From an uncultured Schlesneria sp. (lineage in GTDB: Bacteria > Planctomycetota > Planctomycetia > Planctomycetales > Planctomycetaceae), in the NCBI GenBank assembly GCA_903840265.1, contig CAIMFH010000132.1, positions 1 to 64,000 on the forward strand: DNA of 64,000 bases. The letters are read 5' to 3'. The notes beneath the pieces are model-generated. The model was not told the origin of the DNA. It made no database searches and saw only the letters and a program-made list of their open reading frames with translations. Below, in pieces: positions 37,213 to 48,045 of the stretch. The position numbers and the translations under genes are program-made. Position 1 is the first letter of the stretch. Every line of letters begins with the position of its first letter.

Positions 37213-38268
37213 ATGTCATTCATCGTTCACGTATCCGTTATGCGATTGTTCTCGCTTGCTGCTCTCGCCGCGGCCCTCCTGATCACGAAAGTTCACGCAG
37301 GCGAAGTCAGTGACGAGTTGCGGCGGGAAGGAATTCATTGGCCGGGCGAAGGAGGCAAACGTATTCCTGTCTCGATCGGGATCGTCGTCATCGACTTCGC
37401 GCGAGTTAACCTGCGCGAGGAATCATTCGCCATGGCAGGTTATCTGGATGTGACCTGGAGCGACTCGACACTGGCGCTACGAGACGACGAGCAGGGCGCT
37501 GATGTTCGACGATACCGCCCATTACAGATCTGGACACCCTCTCTTGAATTCGTGAACGCCGTTGAGCAAGTGAATGGAGAACGAGAAGGCGACATCTACG
37601 TCGCGCGTGATGGCAAAGCGACTCAGCGAATCCGTTTCAGCCACAATTTTCAGTCGTCACTGCATCTCAGAAGGTTCCCATTCGATCGGCAGAGTCTCTC
37701 GATTATCGTCGCACCTTTCGATCCGTTCGCAAAAGATATTGACCTTTCGATCGATAGTCAGCGAGTCGGTACGCTACGCGAAGCATCCGTCCCGGACTGG
37801 AATCTCGACTCGGTTCATGCGCGACTTGAAAAGCCTGACGAAGACAATGCTGCTGGACGATTTGTCTTCGAAACCCAGATCTCCAGGCGAGCCACTTTTT
37901 ACATCTGGCGTGTTTTCTTCCCGATTACACTCTTGGTTGTCGCGTCATGGGCGGCCTTCTGGTTTGACCCCGCGAATCTACAACCACTCATCACGGTCAG
38001 CCTGTCGATCTTATTGTCGCTGGTGACATTTACCTATGCGGTCGATTTTTCTCTACCCAAGGTTCCGTATCTCACCTTTACTGATTGCTATGTCCTGAAT
38101 GCTTTCTCGTTCGTGCTGTCGACTTTGTTTGTGGTGACCGTAATCCACGTGATGATACGAAGCAATCGGGTCGAGCAAGCTCACAGGTTGCAGCGCCGCG
38201 CTCGCGCCGTCGTACCAGCGCTGTTCGTAACGGCTGTTGTCATTCTCTCCGTGATCAATCTCACGTAA
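37213..38268 (+). CDS. prokaryotic pentameric ligand-gated ion channel (Cys-loop family relative)
   Basis: The 351-residue protein shows the whole pLGIC layout. A signal peptide (residues 1-29) is followed by a beta-sandwich ligand-binding domain (about 35-226) with WTPSLEFVNAVE and the FPFDRQ motif (155-160) of the Cys-loop position; the two cysteines themselves are absent, as in other bacterial members. M1 is about 229-250 (with its conserved Pro), M2 about 257-279, M3 about 289-314 and M4 about 331-350. The M2-M3 linker LPKVPYLTFTD closely resembles that of GLIC. By alignment, the glutamate at the intracellular mouth of GLIC (E-2') is replaced, probably by Gln. GGAG lies 11 nt before the ATG. 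Ligand and ion preference are unknown. Confidence 0.88.
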   Translation: MSFIVHVSVMRLFSLAALAAALLITKVHAGEVSDELRREGIHWPGEGGKRIPVSIGIVVIDFARVNLREESFAMAGYLDVTWSDSTLALRDDEQGADVRRYRPLQIWTPSLEFVNAVEQVNGEREGDIYVARDGKATQRIRFSHNFQSSLHLRRFPFDRQSLSIIVAPFDPFAKDIDLSIDSQRVGTLREASVPDWNLDSVHARLEKPDEDNAAGRFVFETQISRRATFYIWRVFFPITLLVVASWAAFWFDPANLQPLITVSLSILLSLVTFTYAVDFSLPKVPYLTFTDCYVLNAFSFVLSTLFVVTVIHVMIRSNRVEQAHRLQRRARAVVPALFVTAVVILSVINLT

Positions 38269-38278
38269 CGACACGGCG

Positions 38279-38764
38279 TCAGAACAATGGCGCGAACCCC
38301 GCCGCGCGACGACAGCTCGATAGTTGCGACACATGAAACCCAAAGTGATTCGTCAGCAGCAACGTAATGCAGTCGCCGACGGTCTTGATCGGCGTTCCGC
38401 GAAAGAATGGGATGCTGTGCGGTTGCGACATGGCTTCGGGTGAAGCTTGTGCGGCGAACTCTCGCAAGTCCTGATAGTTTTGGAGCAGTGCTGATTGAAG
38501 CACCTCTTTACAGAGCGATTCACTTGGAGTGACCTGCCCTGACGAACCAGCCCCAAAGATGGGAGACCACTCCGGATGCGAAATGGCTCGACCGAAGTAT
38601 TGCATCCCTGCCTCCGCCGAAATCGCTAAGTGCCCGATGATCCAGGCAGGCGGATGACCATGACCAGCACTTGGTTCAAAGAACGACTGCTCCGCAATAT
38701 CGGCAGCGATCTTCTCGAAACCTTTGCACTGAAACTCATTGATCGCGATGGCGCTTGCAAACAT
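38279..38764 (-). CDS. DinB family protein
   Basis: The 161-residue protein fits the DinB four-helix-bundle fold. His45 (WIIGHLAISAE), His140 and His144 (NHFGFHVSQL) are placed as the typical three-His metal site. Members include bacillithiol or mycothiol transferases and DNA-damage-induced proteins of unknown activity; nothing here chooses between them. It ends 10 bp from the convergent ion-channel gene. It follows the TIM-barrel gene on the same strand after 45 bp and may be co-transcribed with it. Confidence 0.85.
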   Translation of the reverse strand: MFASAIAINEFQCKGFEKIAADIAEQSFFEPSAGHGHPPAWIIGHLAISAEAGMQYFGRAISHPEWSPIFGAGSSGQVTPSESLCKEVLQSALLQNYQDLREFAAQASPEAMSQPHSIPFFRGTPIKTVGDCITLLLTNHFGFHVSQLSSCRRAAGFAPLF

Positions 38765-38809
38765 TGCCGAATCCTTTCTGACAACCAGATCAACGATGGT
38801 ACAAAACCT

Positions 38810-39646
38810 TTAGCGACGGAACTTGATTCCGGCGAACTCCTGAATCCGATTCGTAATCGCAGGTTCTACCGGCAGGCGTTCCATCGAACTGGCTCCGTAG
38901 AAGCCCACGATTCCTTCGGTGTGATCAAGAATATATTGAGCATCCTCCGGTTCCGCGATCGGCCCGCCGTGACACAGCACCAGAATGTCCGGCTTCACTC
39001 GCTTGGCGGCGTCATGCATGGACTGACAACGTCGCGCCGATTCTTCCAAAGTGACTGCGCTTGCCGCGCCGATCATGCCCTTAGTTGTCAGCCCCATATG
39101 TGGGATCAAGATGTCGGCTCCGGCACCGGCCATCGCTGCTGCTTCGTCGTCATTGAAACAGTAGGGCGTTGTCAGCAGTCCCATTTCGCGGGCCATGCGA
39201 ATCATGTCGACTTCCAGGCCGTAGCCCATGCCAGTCTCTTCCAGGTTCACTCGGAAGTTGCCGTCGAATAGTCCGACGGTAGGAAAGTTCTGCACTCCCG
39301 AGAACCCCGCGGCCTGCACTTCCTTTAGGAACAACGGCATCAGTCGGAACGGGTCAGTCCCACAGACACCGGCCAGCACGGGGGTCTTTCGTGCGACTGG
39401 CAACACTTCGCGAGCCATATCCATGACGATGGCGTTGGCATCGCCATAGGGCATCATCCCCGCCAGCGATCCTCGGCCCGCCATGCGAAACCGGCCCGAA
39501 TTATAGATGACGATCAAGTCGATGCCGCCAGCCTCTTCCAGCTTTGCCGACAACCCCGTTCCGGCGCCGCCGCCAATAATCGGCCGACCTGCCGCGACTT
39601 TGGAGCGCAGCCTTTTAAGAATCTCCTCGCGTGGGAACAGGCTCAT
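38810..39646 (-). CDS. PEP-hydrolase-like TIM-barrel protein
   Basis: The 278-residue protein matches the phosphoenolpyruvate hydrolase family (TIM barrel related to the C-terminal half of the plant Tm-1 protein). Family segments are [61 protein letters not shown] and the C-terminal [12 protein letters not shown]. The open frame begins at 39718, but the ATG at 39646 has AGGAAAG upstream and aligns with the family start. It is divergent from the aminotransferase gene at 39904. The true reaction of bacterial members is poorly established; a C-C or C-P bond enzyme on a keto acid is an inference. Confidence 0.9.
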   Translation of the reverse strand: MSLFPREEILKRLRSKVAAGRPIIGGGAGTGLSAKLEEAGGIDLIVIYNSGRFRMAGRGSLAGMMPYGDANAIVMDMAREVLPVARKTPVLAGVCGTDPFRLMPLFLKEVQAAGFSGVQNFPTVGLFDGNFRVNLEETGMGYGLEVDMIRMAREMGLLTTPYCFNDDEAAAMAGAGADILIPHMGLTTKGMIGAASAVTLEESARRCQSMHDAAKRVKPDILVLCHGGPIAEPEDAQYILDHTEGIVGFYGASSMERLPVEPAITNRIQEFAGIKFRR

Positions 39647-39750
39647 GATGTCGCTTTCCTGAATGCATCGATTGTCGTGTCGCGGAACATTCTGACAACG
39701 TGAGCTGCTTGTAGCCATTGATGTGAGTTGAGGGGACTATTGCGGTCTCG

Positions 39751-39794
39751 ATTTGCCAATTTTCAATTTGCATTTTGCAATTCCCAATTTGCAA
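39751..39794. repeat. AT-rich cluster of AATTTGCA/TTGCAATT words
   Basis: In 44 bp of a GC-rich genome, short words TTTGC, AATTTGCA, TTTTGCAATT and AATTTGCAA recur in both orientations. They lie midway between the divergent TIM-barrel and aminotransferase genes. It may contain overlapping promoters or a binding site for a regulator or nucleoid protein. Confidence 0.35.
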
Positions 39795-39903
39795 CGCTTC
39801 CCCTCCCTGATTTCATGCTTGCATCTCGCCACACCGGGCGGCATCTTGACGGTTGAACGACGCGATTCCAGCCTGTCCCGCCACATTGCATTGCGAGAGA
39901 CTT

Positions 39904-41088
39904 ATGACCAATTTCATCCCCGGTCCAGTGGCTCCTCCACGCCGAATTCTGATGGGGCCTGGTCCCAGCGATATCCACCCTCGCGTCCTGTTGGCGATGG
40001 CTGCCTCCACTGTGGGTCATCTGGATCCCTATTTCCTGAAGATCATGGACGAAACGCAGACCATGCTGCGGGAAGTGTTTCGGACGCAAAACCGCATGAC
40101 ACTGGCAGTTAGCGGCACGGGCAGCGCCGGAATGGAAGCGGTTGTCGCCAATCTGATTGAACCGGGCGACAAGATGATTGTCTGCGTCAACGGCGTCTTT
40201 GGCGGGCGAATGACAGATGTCGCAGGTCGCTGCGGGGCCGAAGTCACAAAGCTTGAACGTCCCTTCGGCGAGATCTTTTCGTCCGAAGAGATCGAAGCAG
40301 CCATCAAACAGCATCGCCCGAAAGTGCTCGGAATTGTGAATGCGGAGACTTCGACCGGGGCCTCGCAGCCGGTCGCTGATATCGCGCGTATCTGCCATGA
40401 CAACAATGTGTTAATCGCGGTCGACTGCGTAACATCCTTGGGTGGTCAACCTGTTGAAGTCGATCAGTGGGGACTGGATGCGGTCTACAGCGGAACGCAG
40501 AAATGCCTTAGCTGCCCCCCGGGCTTAGCCCCCGTCACGTTCAGCGATCGAGCCGTCGCGGCGATCGATGCTCGCAAGACGAAAGTCCAGAGCTGGTATC
40601 TGGATATGCAAATGGTGAAGGACTACTGGGGCAGCAACCGGGCCTATCACCACACCGCACCGATCAACATGAACTACGGCCTGCATGAGGCCTTGCGAAT
40701 TGTCTTGGAAGAAGGCTTGGAGGCTCGATTCGCCCGACACCTGAAGAACCATCTCGCACTGAAGGCAGGACTTAGGGCGATGGGACTCGAATACGCTGTC
40801 AAGGAGGGACAGCAACTGCCGATGTTGAATGCTGTTGTGATTCCAGCAGGCGTTGATGATGCGGCAGTCCGTAAACAGCTGCTGAACGAGTTTGGAATTG
40901 AAATTGGCGGTGGCCTTGGACCAATGAAGGGGAAGACCTGGCGAATCGGGATTATGGGGGCAGGCAGCTCCGCGGCTAATGTACTGGTCTTCCTAGCTGC
41001 ACTTGAGAAATGTCTTTTGGATCAGGGACTTAAGATGACTCCTGGAGCCGGTGTCGGGGCAGCAAATATCGCCTATCGAGCGAGTTAA
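39904..41088 (+). CDS. alanine-glyoxylate / serine-pyruvate type aminotransferase
   Basis: The 394-residue class V PLP enzyme matches the AGXT/SPT group. Features are the N-terminal [28 protein letters not shown] for cofactor phosphate binding, D174 in [10 protein letters not shown], and the Schiff-base lysine K200 in [16 protein letters not shown]. The C-terminal domain has the substrate-arginine region ([15 protein letters not shown]). It would move the amino group of alanine or serine to glyoxylate or pyruvate in the cytoplasm, in glyoxylate/glycine-serine metabolism. GAGA precedes the ATG at 39904; the open frame extends 17 codons further. It is divergent from the TIM-barrel gene, and the two may belong to related keto-acid metabolism. 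Confidence 0.92.
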   Translation: MTNFIPGPVAPPRRILMGPGPSDIHPRVLLAMAASTVGHLDPYFLKIMDETQTMLREVFRTQNRMTLAVSGTGSAGMEAVVANLIEPGDKMIVCVNGVFGGRMTDVAGRCGAEVTKLERPFGEIFSSEEIEAAIKQHRPKVLGIVNAETSTGASQPVADIARICHDNNVLIAVDCVTSLGGQPVEVDQWGLDAVYSGTQKCLSCPPGLAPVTFSDRAVAAIDARKTKVQSWYLDMQMVKDYWGSNRAYHHTAPINMNYGLHEALRIVLEEGLEARFARHLKNHLALKAGLRAMGLEYAVKEGQQLPMLNAVVIPAGVDDAAVRKQLLNEFGIEIGGGLGPMKGKTWRIGIMGAGSSAANVLVFLAALEKCLLDQGLKMTPGAGVGAANIAYRAS

Positions 41089-41403
41089 ATGTCGTGGCCC
41101 CTGCCGAAACCCGAAACTTTGCGGTGAGTAGGATAACCTGCGGTGAATCCACTTGACGATTTCGATGCGTTCTCGGTACGCTTTTCTCATATCAACCTGC
41201 TCGTGGGGTTGAACCGCTAATAATCCCGCGATTCGGACCCGCCCAACCAAGTAGCTCGTAACCCTCGCGAGACCTCCGTCAAGTAGATAAGCCCCCGCTG
41301 AAGACATGCCGGAATCAGTCCTGACTACTGCGTCAGGTTCTCCATACCTCAGTCCCTGCCCTGTGCTCGATCTCCTCAATCCGTTTCGAGTGGAGTTGTC
41401 GTC
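41089..41403. other. intergenic region without a supported gene
   Basis: The 315 bp between the aminotransferase and DUF1501 genes hold no recognised gene, terminator or repeat. A reverse-strand frame is open across it, but it also runs through both flanking genes and shows no family features, so it is not annotated. Confidence 0.5.
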
Positions 41404-42729
41404 ATGCAACAGAATTGTAATCCGAGCCACTTTCGACGGCTTAATCGCCGTGGCTTCTTGTCTGTTGGCGCTCTGGCGGGTGCCGCAGGACTGACGCTGC
41501 CTCAATTGCTGCGAACGGAATCGGCACGAGCCGATCTGAAGGATTACAAGAGCTTCGAAGGGACCGCCAAGTCGGTCATTCACATTTACCTGCCGGGCGG
41601 GATCGCCCACCAGGAATCATTCGATCCGAAGCCCAACGCTCCAATCGAATACCGCGGCGAGATGAAGCAAGTCGCGACGAAGATCAGTGGCGAACTGTTC
41701 GGCGAAACTCTCGTCAAGACAGCTGATGTCGCCGACAAGCTGACTGTCATTCGCTCGATGACTCACGGTGAAGCGGCCCACGAACGTGGCACTCACAACA
41801 TGTTCACGGGCTATCGCCCCAGCCCCGCCTTGCAGTATCCCTGCATTGGTTCGGTGGTCAGCCATGAATATGGTCCCCGCAACAATCTGCCGCCCTATGT
41901 CTGCATCCCGAACATGCCGAATGAGTACGCGGGCAGCGGCTATCTGAGTTCCGCGTTTGCTCCGTTCAGCCTGGGAAGCGATCCGGCTGCAGGCGGGTTT
42001 AAGGTTCGCGATCTCGATCTACCCGGTGGCGTCGATGACAGCCGATTCGCGACACGACGATCGGCCCTGGAAGCAGTCAACGCTCACTTCCAGAAGAAGG
42101 AAAAGTCAGACGATCTGAAGGCGATGGACACGTTCTACGATCGAGCCTACAGCTTGATCAGTGCTCCTGAAGCCCGTCAGGCCTTCGATCTGGAAAAAGA
42201 ATCCGCTCAGATTCGCGATGAGTACGGCCGTAACACCGCCGGTGCCCGCATGCTGCTGGCTCGTCGCCTCGTGCAAGCGGGTGTGCGATTGGTGAACCTG
42301 ACCTACGGTGGTTGGGACATGCACACCGGCATCGTCGGTGGCTTCCGCAATCAGATGCCCGCCTTCGATCAAGCCTTTTCGACATTGATCAGGGACCTTG
42401 ATCGCAGCGGCTTGTTGAAAGACACGCTGGTCATGGTGTCGTCCGAATTTGGTCGCACACCCAAGATCAACGCTCAGGCCGGACGCGATCACTATCCGAA
42501 GGTCTTCAGCGTCGTGCTGGCCGGTGGTGGGATCAAGGGTGGTTACATCCATGGCTCATCGAATTCAACGGCTTCTGAACCCGAAGAACTGGCGATGGGG
42601 CCCGAAGACTTGTTCACGACGGTCTACCATTGCATGGGGATCGTCGCCGACAAGGAGTTGATGGCTCCAGGCGATCGTCCGATTGAAATCGTAGACGGCG
42701 GCAAGGTCATCAAAGAATTGCTCGCCTGA
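41404..42729 (+). CDS. DUF1501 domain protein, Tat-exported
   Basis: The 441-residue protein has a twin-arginine leader (NRRGFLSVGALAGAAGLTLP) and the DUF1501 motifs YLPGGIAHQESFDPKP, TYGGWDMHTG, SEFGRTP and GRDHYPK. GGAG precedes the ATG by 10 nt. It heads a 10-kb same-strand series of exported proteins. A hairpin follows 75 bp after the stop codon, so the downstream genes may be transcribed at a lower level or from their own promoters. Substrate unknown. Confidence 0.9.
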   Translation: MQQNCNPSHFRRLNRRGFLSVGALAGAAGLTLPQLLRTESARADLKDYKSFEGTAKSVIHIYLPGGIAHQESFDPKPNAPIEYRGEMKQVATKISGELFGETLVKTADVADKLTVIRSMTHGEAAHERGTHNMFTGYRPSPALQYPCIGSVVSHEYGPRNNLPPYVCIPNMPNEYAGSGYLSSAFAPFSLGSDPAAGGFKVRDLDLPGGVDDSRFATRRSALEAVNAHFQKKEKSDDLKAMDTFYDRAYSLISAPEARQAFDLEKESAQIRDEYGRNTAGARMLLARRLVQAGVRLVNLTYGGWDMHTGIVGGFRNQMPAFDQAFSTLIRDLDRSGLLKDTLVMVSSEFGRTPKINAQAGRDHYPKVFSVVLAGGGIKGGYIHGSSNSTASEPEELAMGPEDLFTTVYHCMGIVADKELMAPGDRPIEIVDGGKVIKELLA

Positions 42730-42803
42730 TGTGAAATGACGCCTGGAGCTTCTGCCGTGCGACGTGTCGCCGATGGATGTTCCTGATCGAATATAGAAAC
42801 CTC

Positions 42804-42840
42804 ACACGGATGGTCGGGGCAGCCCGGCCATCCGTGTTCT
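42804..42840 (+). terminator. hairpin terminator between DUF1501 and PPC genes
   Basis: A 15-bp stem (42804-42818 with 42823-42837, one mismatch) of mixed GC content closes a GCAG loop and is followed by TCT. The tail is short, so partial read-through to the next gene is possible. Confidence 0.6.
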
Positions 42841-42934
42841 GCAAATTGCCGACTCCTCGCCGAAATCCTTCCTTAATTTGACGTCGTTTGCTGCCGCGGT
42901 TCATCACCCGATGCCTGCGGCCAATGGGGGCACA

Positions 42935-45412
42935 ATGACGGTTCGTCCGTTCGCATTCTTGACTGCTATCGCCATCACCTGCAGCGCTGCATCGACATTC
43001 GCAGCCAGTCCGGTTCTCTCGAACATCATTCCCCGCGGTGGTCAGCGCGGTATCGAAGTCGAAGTGGTTCTCAACGGCCAGCGACTCGACGATGCTCAAG
43101 AGTTGATGATCTATGAGCCAGGGATCGAGGTCGCCGAACTGGCGGTCGTCAACGATAAGCAGGTCAAAGCCAAACTGAAGATTGCGGCTGACTGCACCTT
43201 GGGAACGAAGCACATTCGGGTTCGTACGGCCAGCGGTTTGTCAGACCTGCGAACATTCCGAGTCGGAGCGCTGCCTGCTGTCGCCGAGAAAGAGCCGAAC
43301 AGCGAGTTCGCGAAGCCTCAGGAAATTGCCAACAACGTTACCGTCGAAGGGATTATTCAGAACGAGGATGTCGATCACTTCATCGTCGAAGCGAAGAAGG
43401 GCGAACGGATCACGGCCGAGATCGAAGGCATTCGACTTGGCGACACGATGTTCGATCCTTACGTCGCGATTCTCAATGAAGCTCGCTTCGAACTCGCCAC
43501 CAGCGACGATGCGGCCTTGATCTGGCAGGATGGCGTCGCCTCGATCATCGCTCCTGCCGACGGCAAGTATGTCGTTCAGATTCGTGAAAGCAGCTACGGC
43601 GGAAACGGAGCCAGTCACTACCGCTGTCATATCGGTAGCTACCCTCGTCCACTTGCGATCGTTCCTGCAGGGGGTAAGCCAGGAACCAAAGTTCAAGTTC
43701 GGTTCCTGGGCGATATCGCGGGTGAATTCACTCGAGAATTCGATCTCCCGGCGACCGGTGGTCCCGACTACGAAGTCTTCCCTCAGGACGATCGGGGAAT
43801 TGCTCCTTCAGGTATGCAGTTCCGCCTGACGAACCTAGAGAACTCCATTGAAGTCGAGCCAAACGAGAATATCCAACAAGCCACCAAGGCGGCAGCACCA
43901 GTCGCATTCAACGGTGTGTTGGCCACCAAGACCGATGCCGACTTCTTCGGGTTCACGGCGACCAAAGGCCAGAATATCGACATCCACGTCTACGCACGTC
44001 GGATTCGGTCAGAACTCGATCCGTTGCTGGTCCTGTACAATGCTCAAGGAGGCGCGATCGCCAGCAATGACGACGCTAATGGAACACCCGACTGCTACCT
44101 TCGCTTTGCCGTCCCCGCCGACGGTGAATACTTCCTGGAAGTCCGGGATCACCTGCACCGCGGTGGCGATGCGTTCCATTACCGAGTCGAATTGGAACCA
44201 GTTGCTCCAAGCTTGCTGTTAGGCGTGAATGAGTTCGTGCAATACGTCGAACCGCACGTCGTCATTGCGCAAGGCAATCGATTTCCATTACTGATCAACG
44301 CCAATCGTCAAAACTTTGGCGGACCTCTGGCTTTCAAAGGAGACAACCTGCCGCCCGGCGTCACCATCGAATCGTTCGGGATGTCGGCCGATCAGAATGT
44401 TGCTCAGGTCATTCTCTATGCTGCCCCCGATGCCGCAGTTGGTGGTAAGTTTGGCCAACTGATCGCATCGCTCGACGATGCCAACAATGCCAATCCACCG
44501 ACCGGACAAGTTCGCCTGCCGACAGTGCTGATTCGCGGTAATAACAACACGCCGTTCTGGACCGAGCGAACGAATTCGTTGGCGATGGCGGTCGCTCAGA
44601 AGGTCCCGTTCACATTGCAGATCGTTGAACCCAAGGTGCCGCTGGTCCAGGGTGGCCAGATGTCTCTGAAGGTTGTTGCGACTCGAGAAGGTGAATTCAA
44701 AGCACCCATCAAGATCGAATTGCTTTTGAACCCCAATGGGATGAATTCTAGCCGTGAAATCTCGATCGCCGAAGGTCAGACCGAAGCGACAATCGCCTTA
44801 AATGCCGCGGGCAACGCGCAAGCAAAAGAGCACAAGATCGCTGTGCGGGGCGAAGCGACCGTTGGCAGCGGCCCCGTGACAGTCTGTTCGCCATTCGTCA
44901 ACTTGCGAATAGCCGAATCGTACATGAAATTCACCTATGAAGCAGCAGCGGTTGAACTGGGTGCCGAAACAGAACTGGTCGTGAAAGTGGAGAACGCCAA
45001 GCCGTTCGAAGGCAACGCCACAGTGCAGTTGCTAGGCCTGCCCAACAAGGTCACCACGACAGCCGCTGAGTTCAATAAAGAGACTAAGGAACTGATCTTC
45101 AAGGTCAAAGCGGAAGCGGATGCCAACCCCGGTAACAACAAGAGCTTGTTCTGTCAGGTTGTCGTGACGGAAAACGGCGAGCCCATCATTCACAACTTGG
45201 GAACCGGAGCAATCCGCGTCGACAAGCCGCTGCCACCAAAGGTCGCTCCGATGCCGGTCGCGCAAGGTCAGCCGGCTCCAATGCCGGCACCGCAACCTGT
45301 ACCTGCTCAAGCCAAGCGACTGACTCGCCTGGAACAGTTACGCCTAGAGCAAAAACAGCGAGTCGAAGGTCAGGGCGGCGCTGCCGAAACAAAGCCTGCT
45401 GGTGGAAACTAG
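42935..45412 (+). CDS. large secreted PPC-domain protein
   Basis: The 825-residue protein has a signal peptide (FLTAIAITCSAASTFAAS), an IPT-like N-terminal domain (IIPRGGQRGIEVEVVLNG) and two PPC domains, marked by EDVDHFIVEAKKGE near residue 145 and DADFFGFTATKGQ near residue 330. Several Ig-like beta modules follow, and a Pro/Ala-rich then Gln-rich tail (PMPVAQGQPAPMPAPQPVP). Architecture matches the protein at 4215, so the two are likely distant paralogues. The open frame starts at 42878; the ATG at 42935 follows a GGGGG tract and gives a proper leader. Sandwiched between DUF1501 and DUF1549 genes, it is probably part of the same exported system. Confidence 0.85.
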   Translation: MTVRPFAFLTAIAITCSAASTFAASPVLSNIIPRGGQRGIEVEVVLNGQRLDDAQELMIYEPGIEVAELAVVNDKQVKAKLKIAADCTLGTKHIRVRTASGLSDLRTFRVGALPAVAEKEPNSEFAKPQEIANNVTVEGIIQNEDVDHFIVEAKKGERITAEIEGIRLGDTMFDPYVAILNEARFELATSDDAALIWQDGVASIIAPADGKYVVQIRESSYGGNGASHYRCHIGSYPRPLAIVPAGGKPGTKVQVRFLGDIAGEFTREFDLPATGGPDYEVFPQDDRGIAPSGMQFRLTNLENSIEVEPNENIQQATKAAAPVAFNGVLATKTDADFFGFTATKGQNIDIHVYARRIRSELDPLLVLYNAQGGAIASNDDANGTPDCYLRFAVPADGEYFLEVRDHLHRGGDAFHYRVELEPVAPSLLLGVNEFVQYVEPHVVIAQGNRFPLLINANRQNFGGPLAFKGDNLPPGVTIESFGMSADQNVAQVILYAAPDAAVGGKFGQLIASLDDANNANPPTGQVRLPTVLIRGNNNTPFWTERTNSLAMAVAQKVPFTLQIVEPKVPLVQGGQMSLKVVATREGEFKAPIKIELLLNPNGMNSSREISIAEGQTEATIALNAAGNAQAKEHKIAVRGEATVGSGPVTVCSPFVNLRIAESYMKFTYEAAAVELGAETELVVKVENAKPFEGNATVQLLGLPNKVTTTAAEFNKETKELIFKVKAEADANPGNNKSLFCQVVVTENGEPIIHNLGTGAIRVDKPLPPKVAPMPVAQGQPAPMPAPQPVPAQAKRLTRLEQLRLEQKQRVEGQGGAAETKPAGGN

Positions 45413-45492
45413 GTCGGTAGTCGACGACGAGCTAAATCATTGCAAGTTATCCTGCGAGCCAATTCTTCGCAGTGCCCTTAAGGATGCCGGAC

Positions 45493-47928
<2,436 letters not shown>

Positions 47929-47933
47929 CGTAC

Positions 47934-47964
47934 ACGTGGCAGACCCATCTAAGGTCTGCCATGT
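47934..47964. terminator. hairpin after the DUF1549/DUF1553 gene
   Basis: A 12-bp stem with one mismatch (47934-47945 with 47953-47964) closes a 7-nt loop just after the stop codon. No T-run follows, so it may be an mRNA-processing or stabilising hairpin rather than a full terminator. Confidence 0.45.
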
Positions 47965-48045
47965 CCAAAAAGCCGATACAAGCAGCGTCAGAGACGCTTA
48001 GCCTTGCCCAGTCAAACTCTCTGCTTGGATGTCCGGAGTCTCGCG

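Noticed and set aside
40993-41610. 205-codon reverse-strand open frame across the gap at 41.1-41.4 kb
   Set aside because: It extends into both flanking genes on the opposite strand and matches no family, so it is most likely chance.
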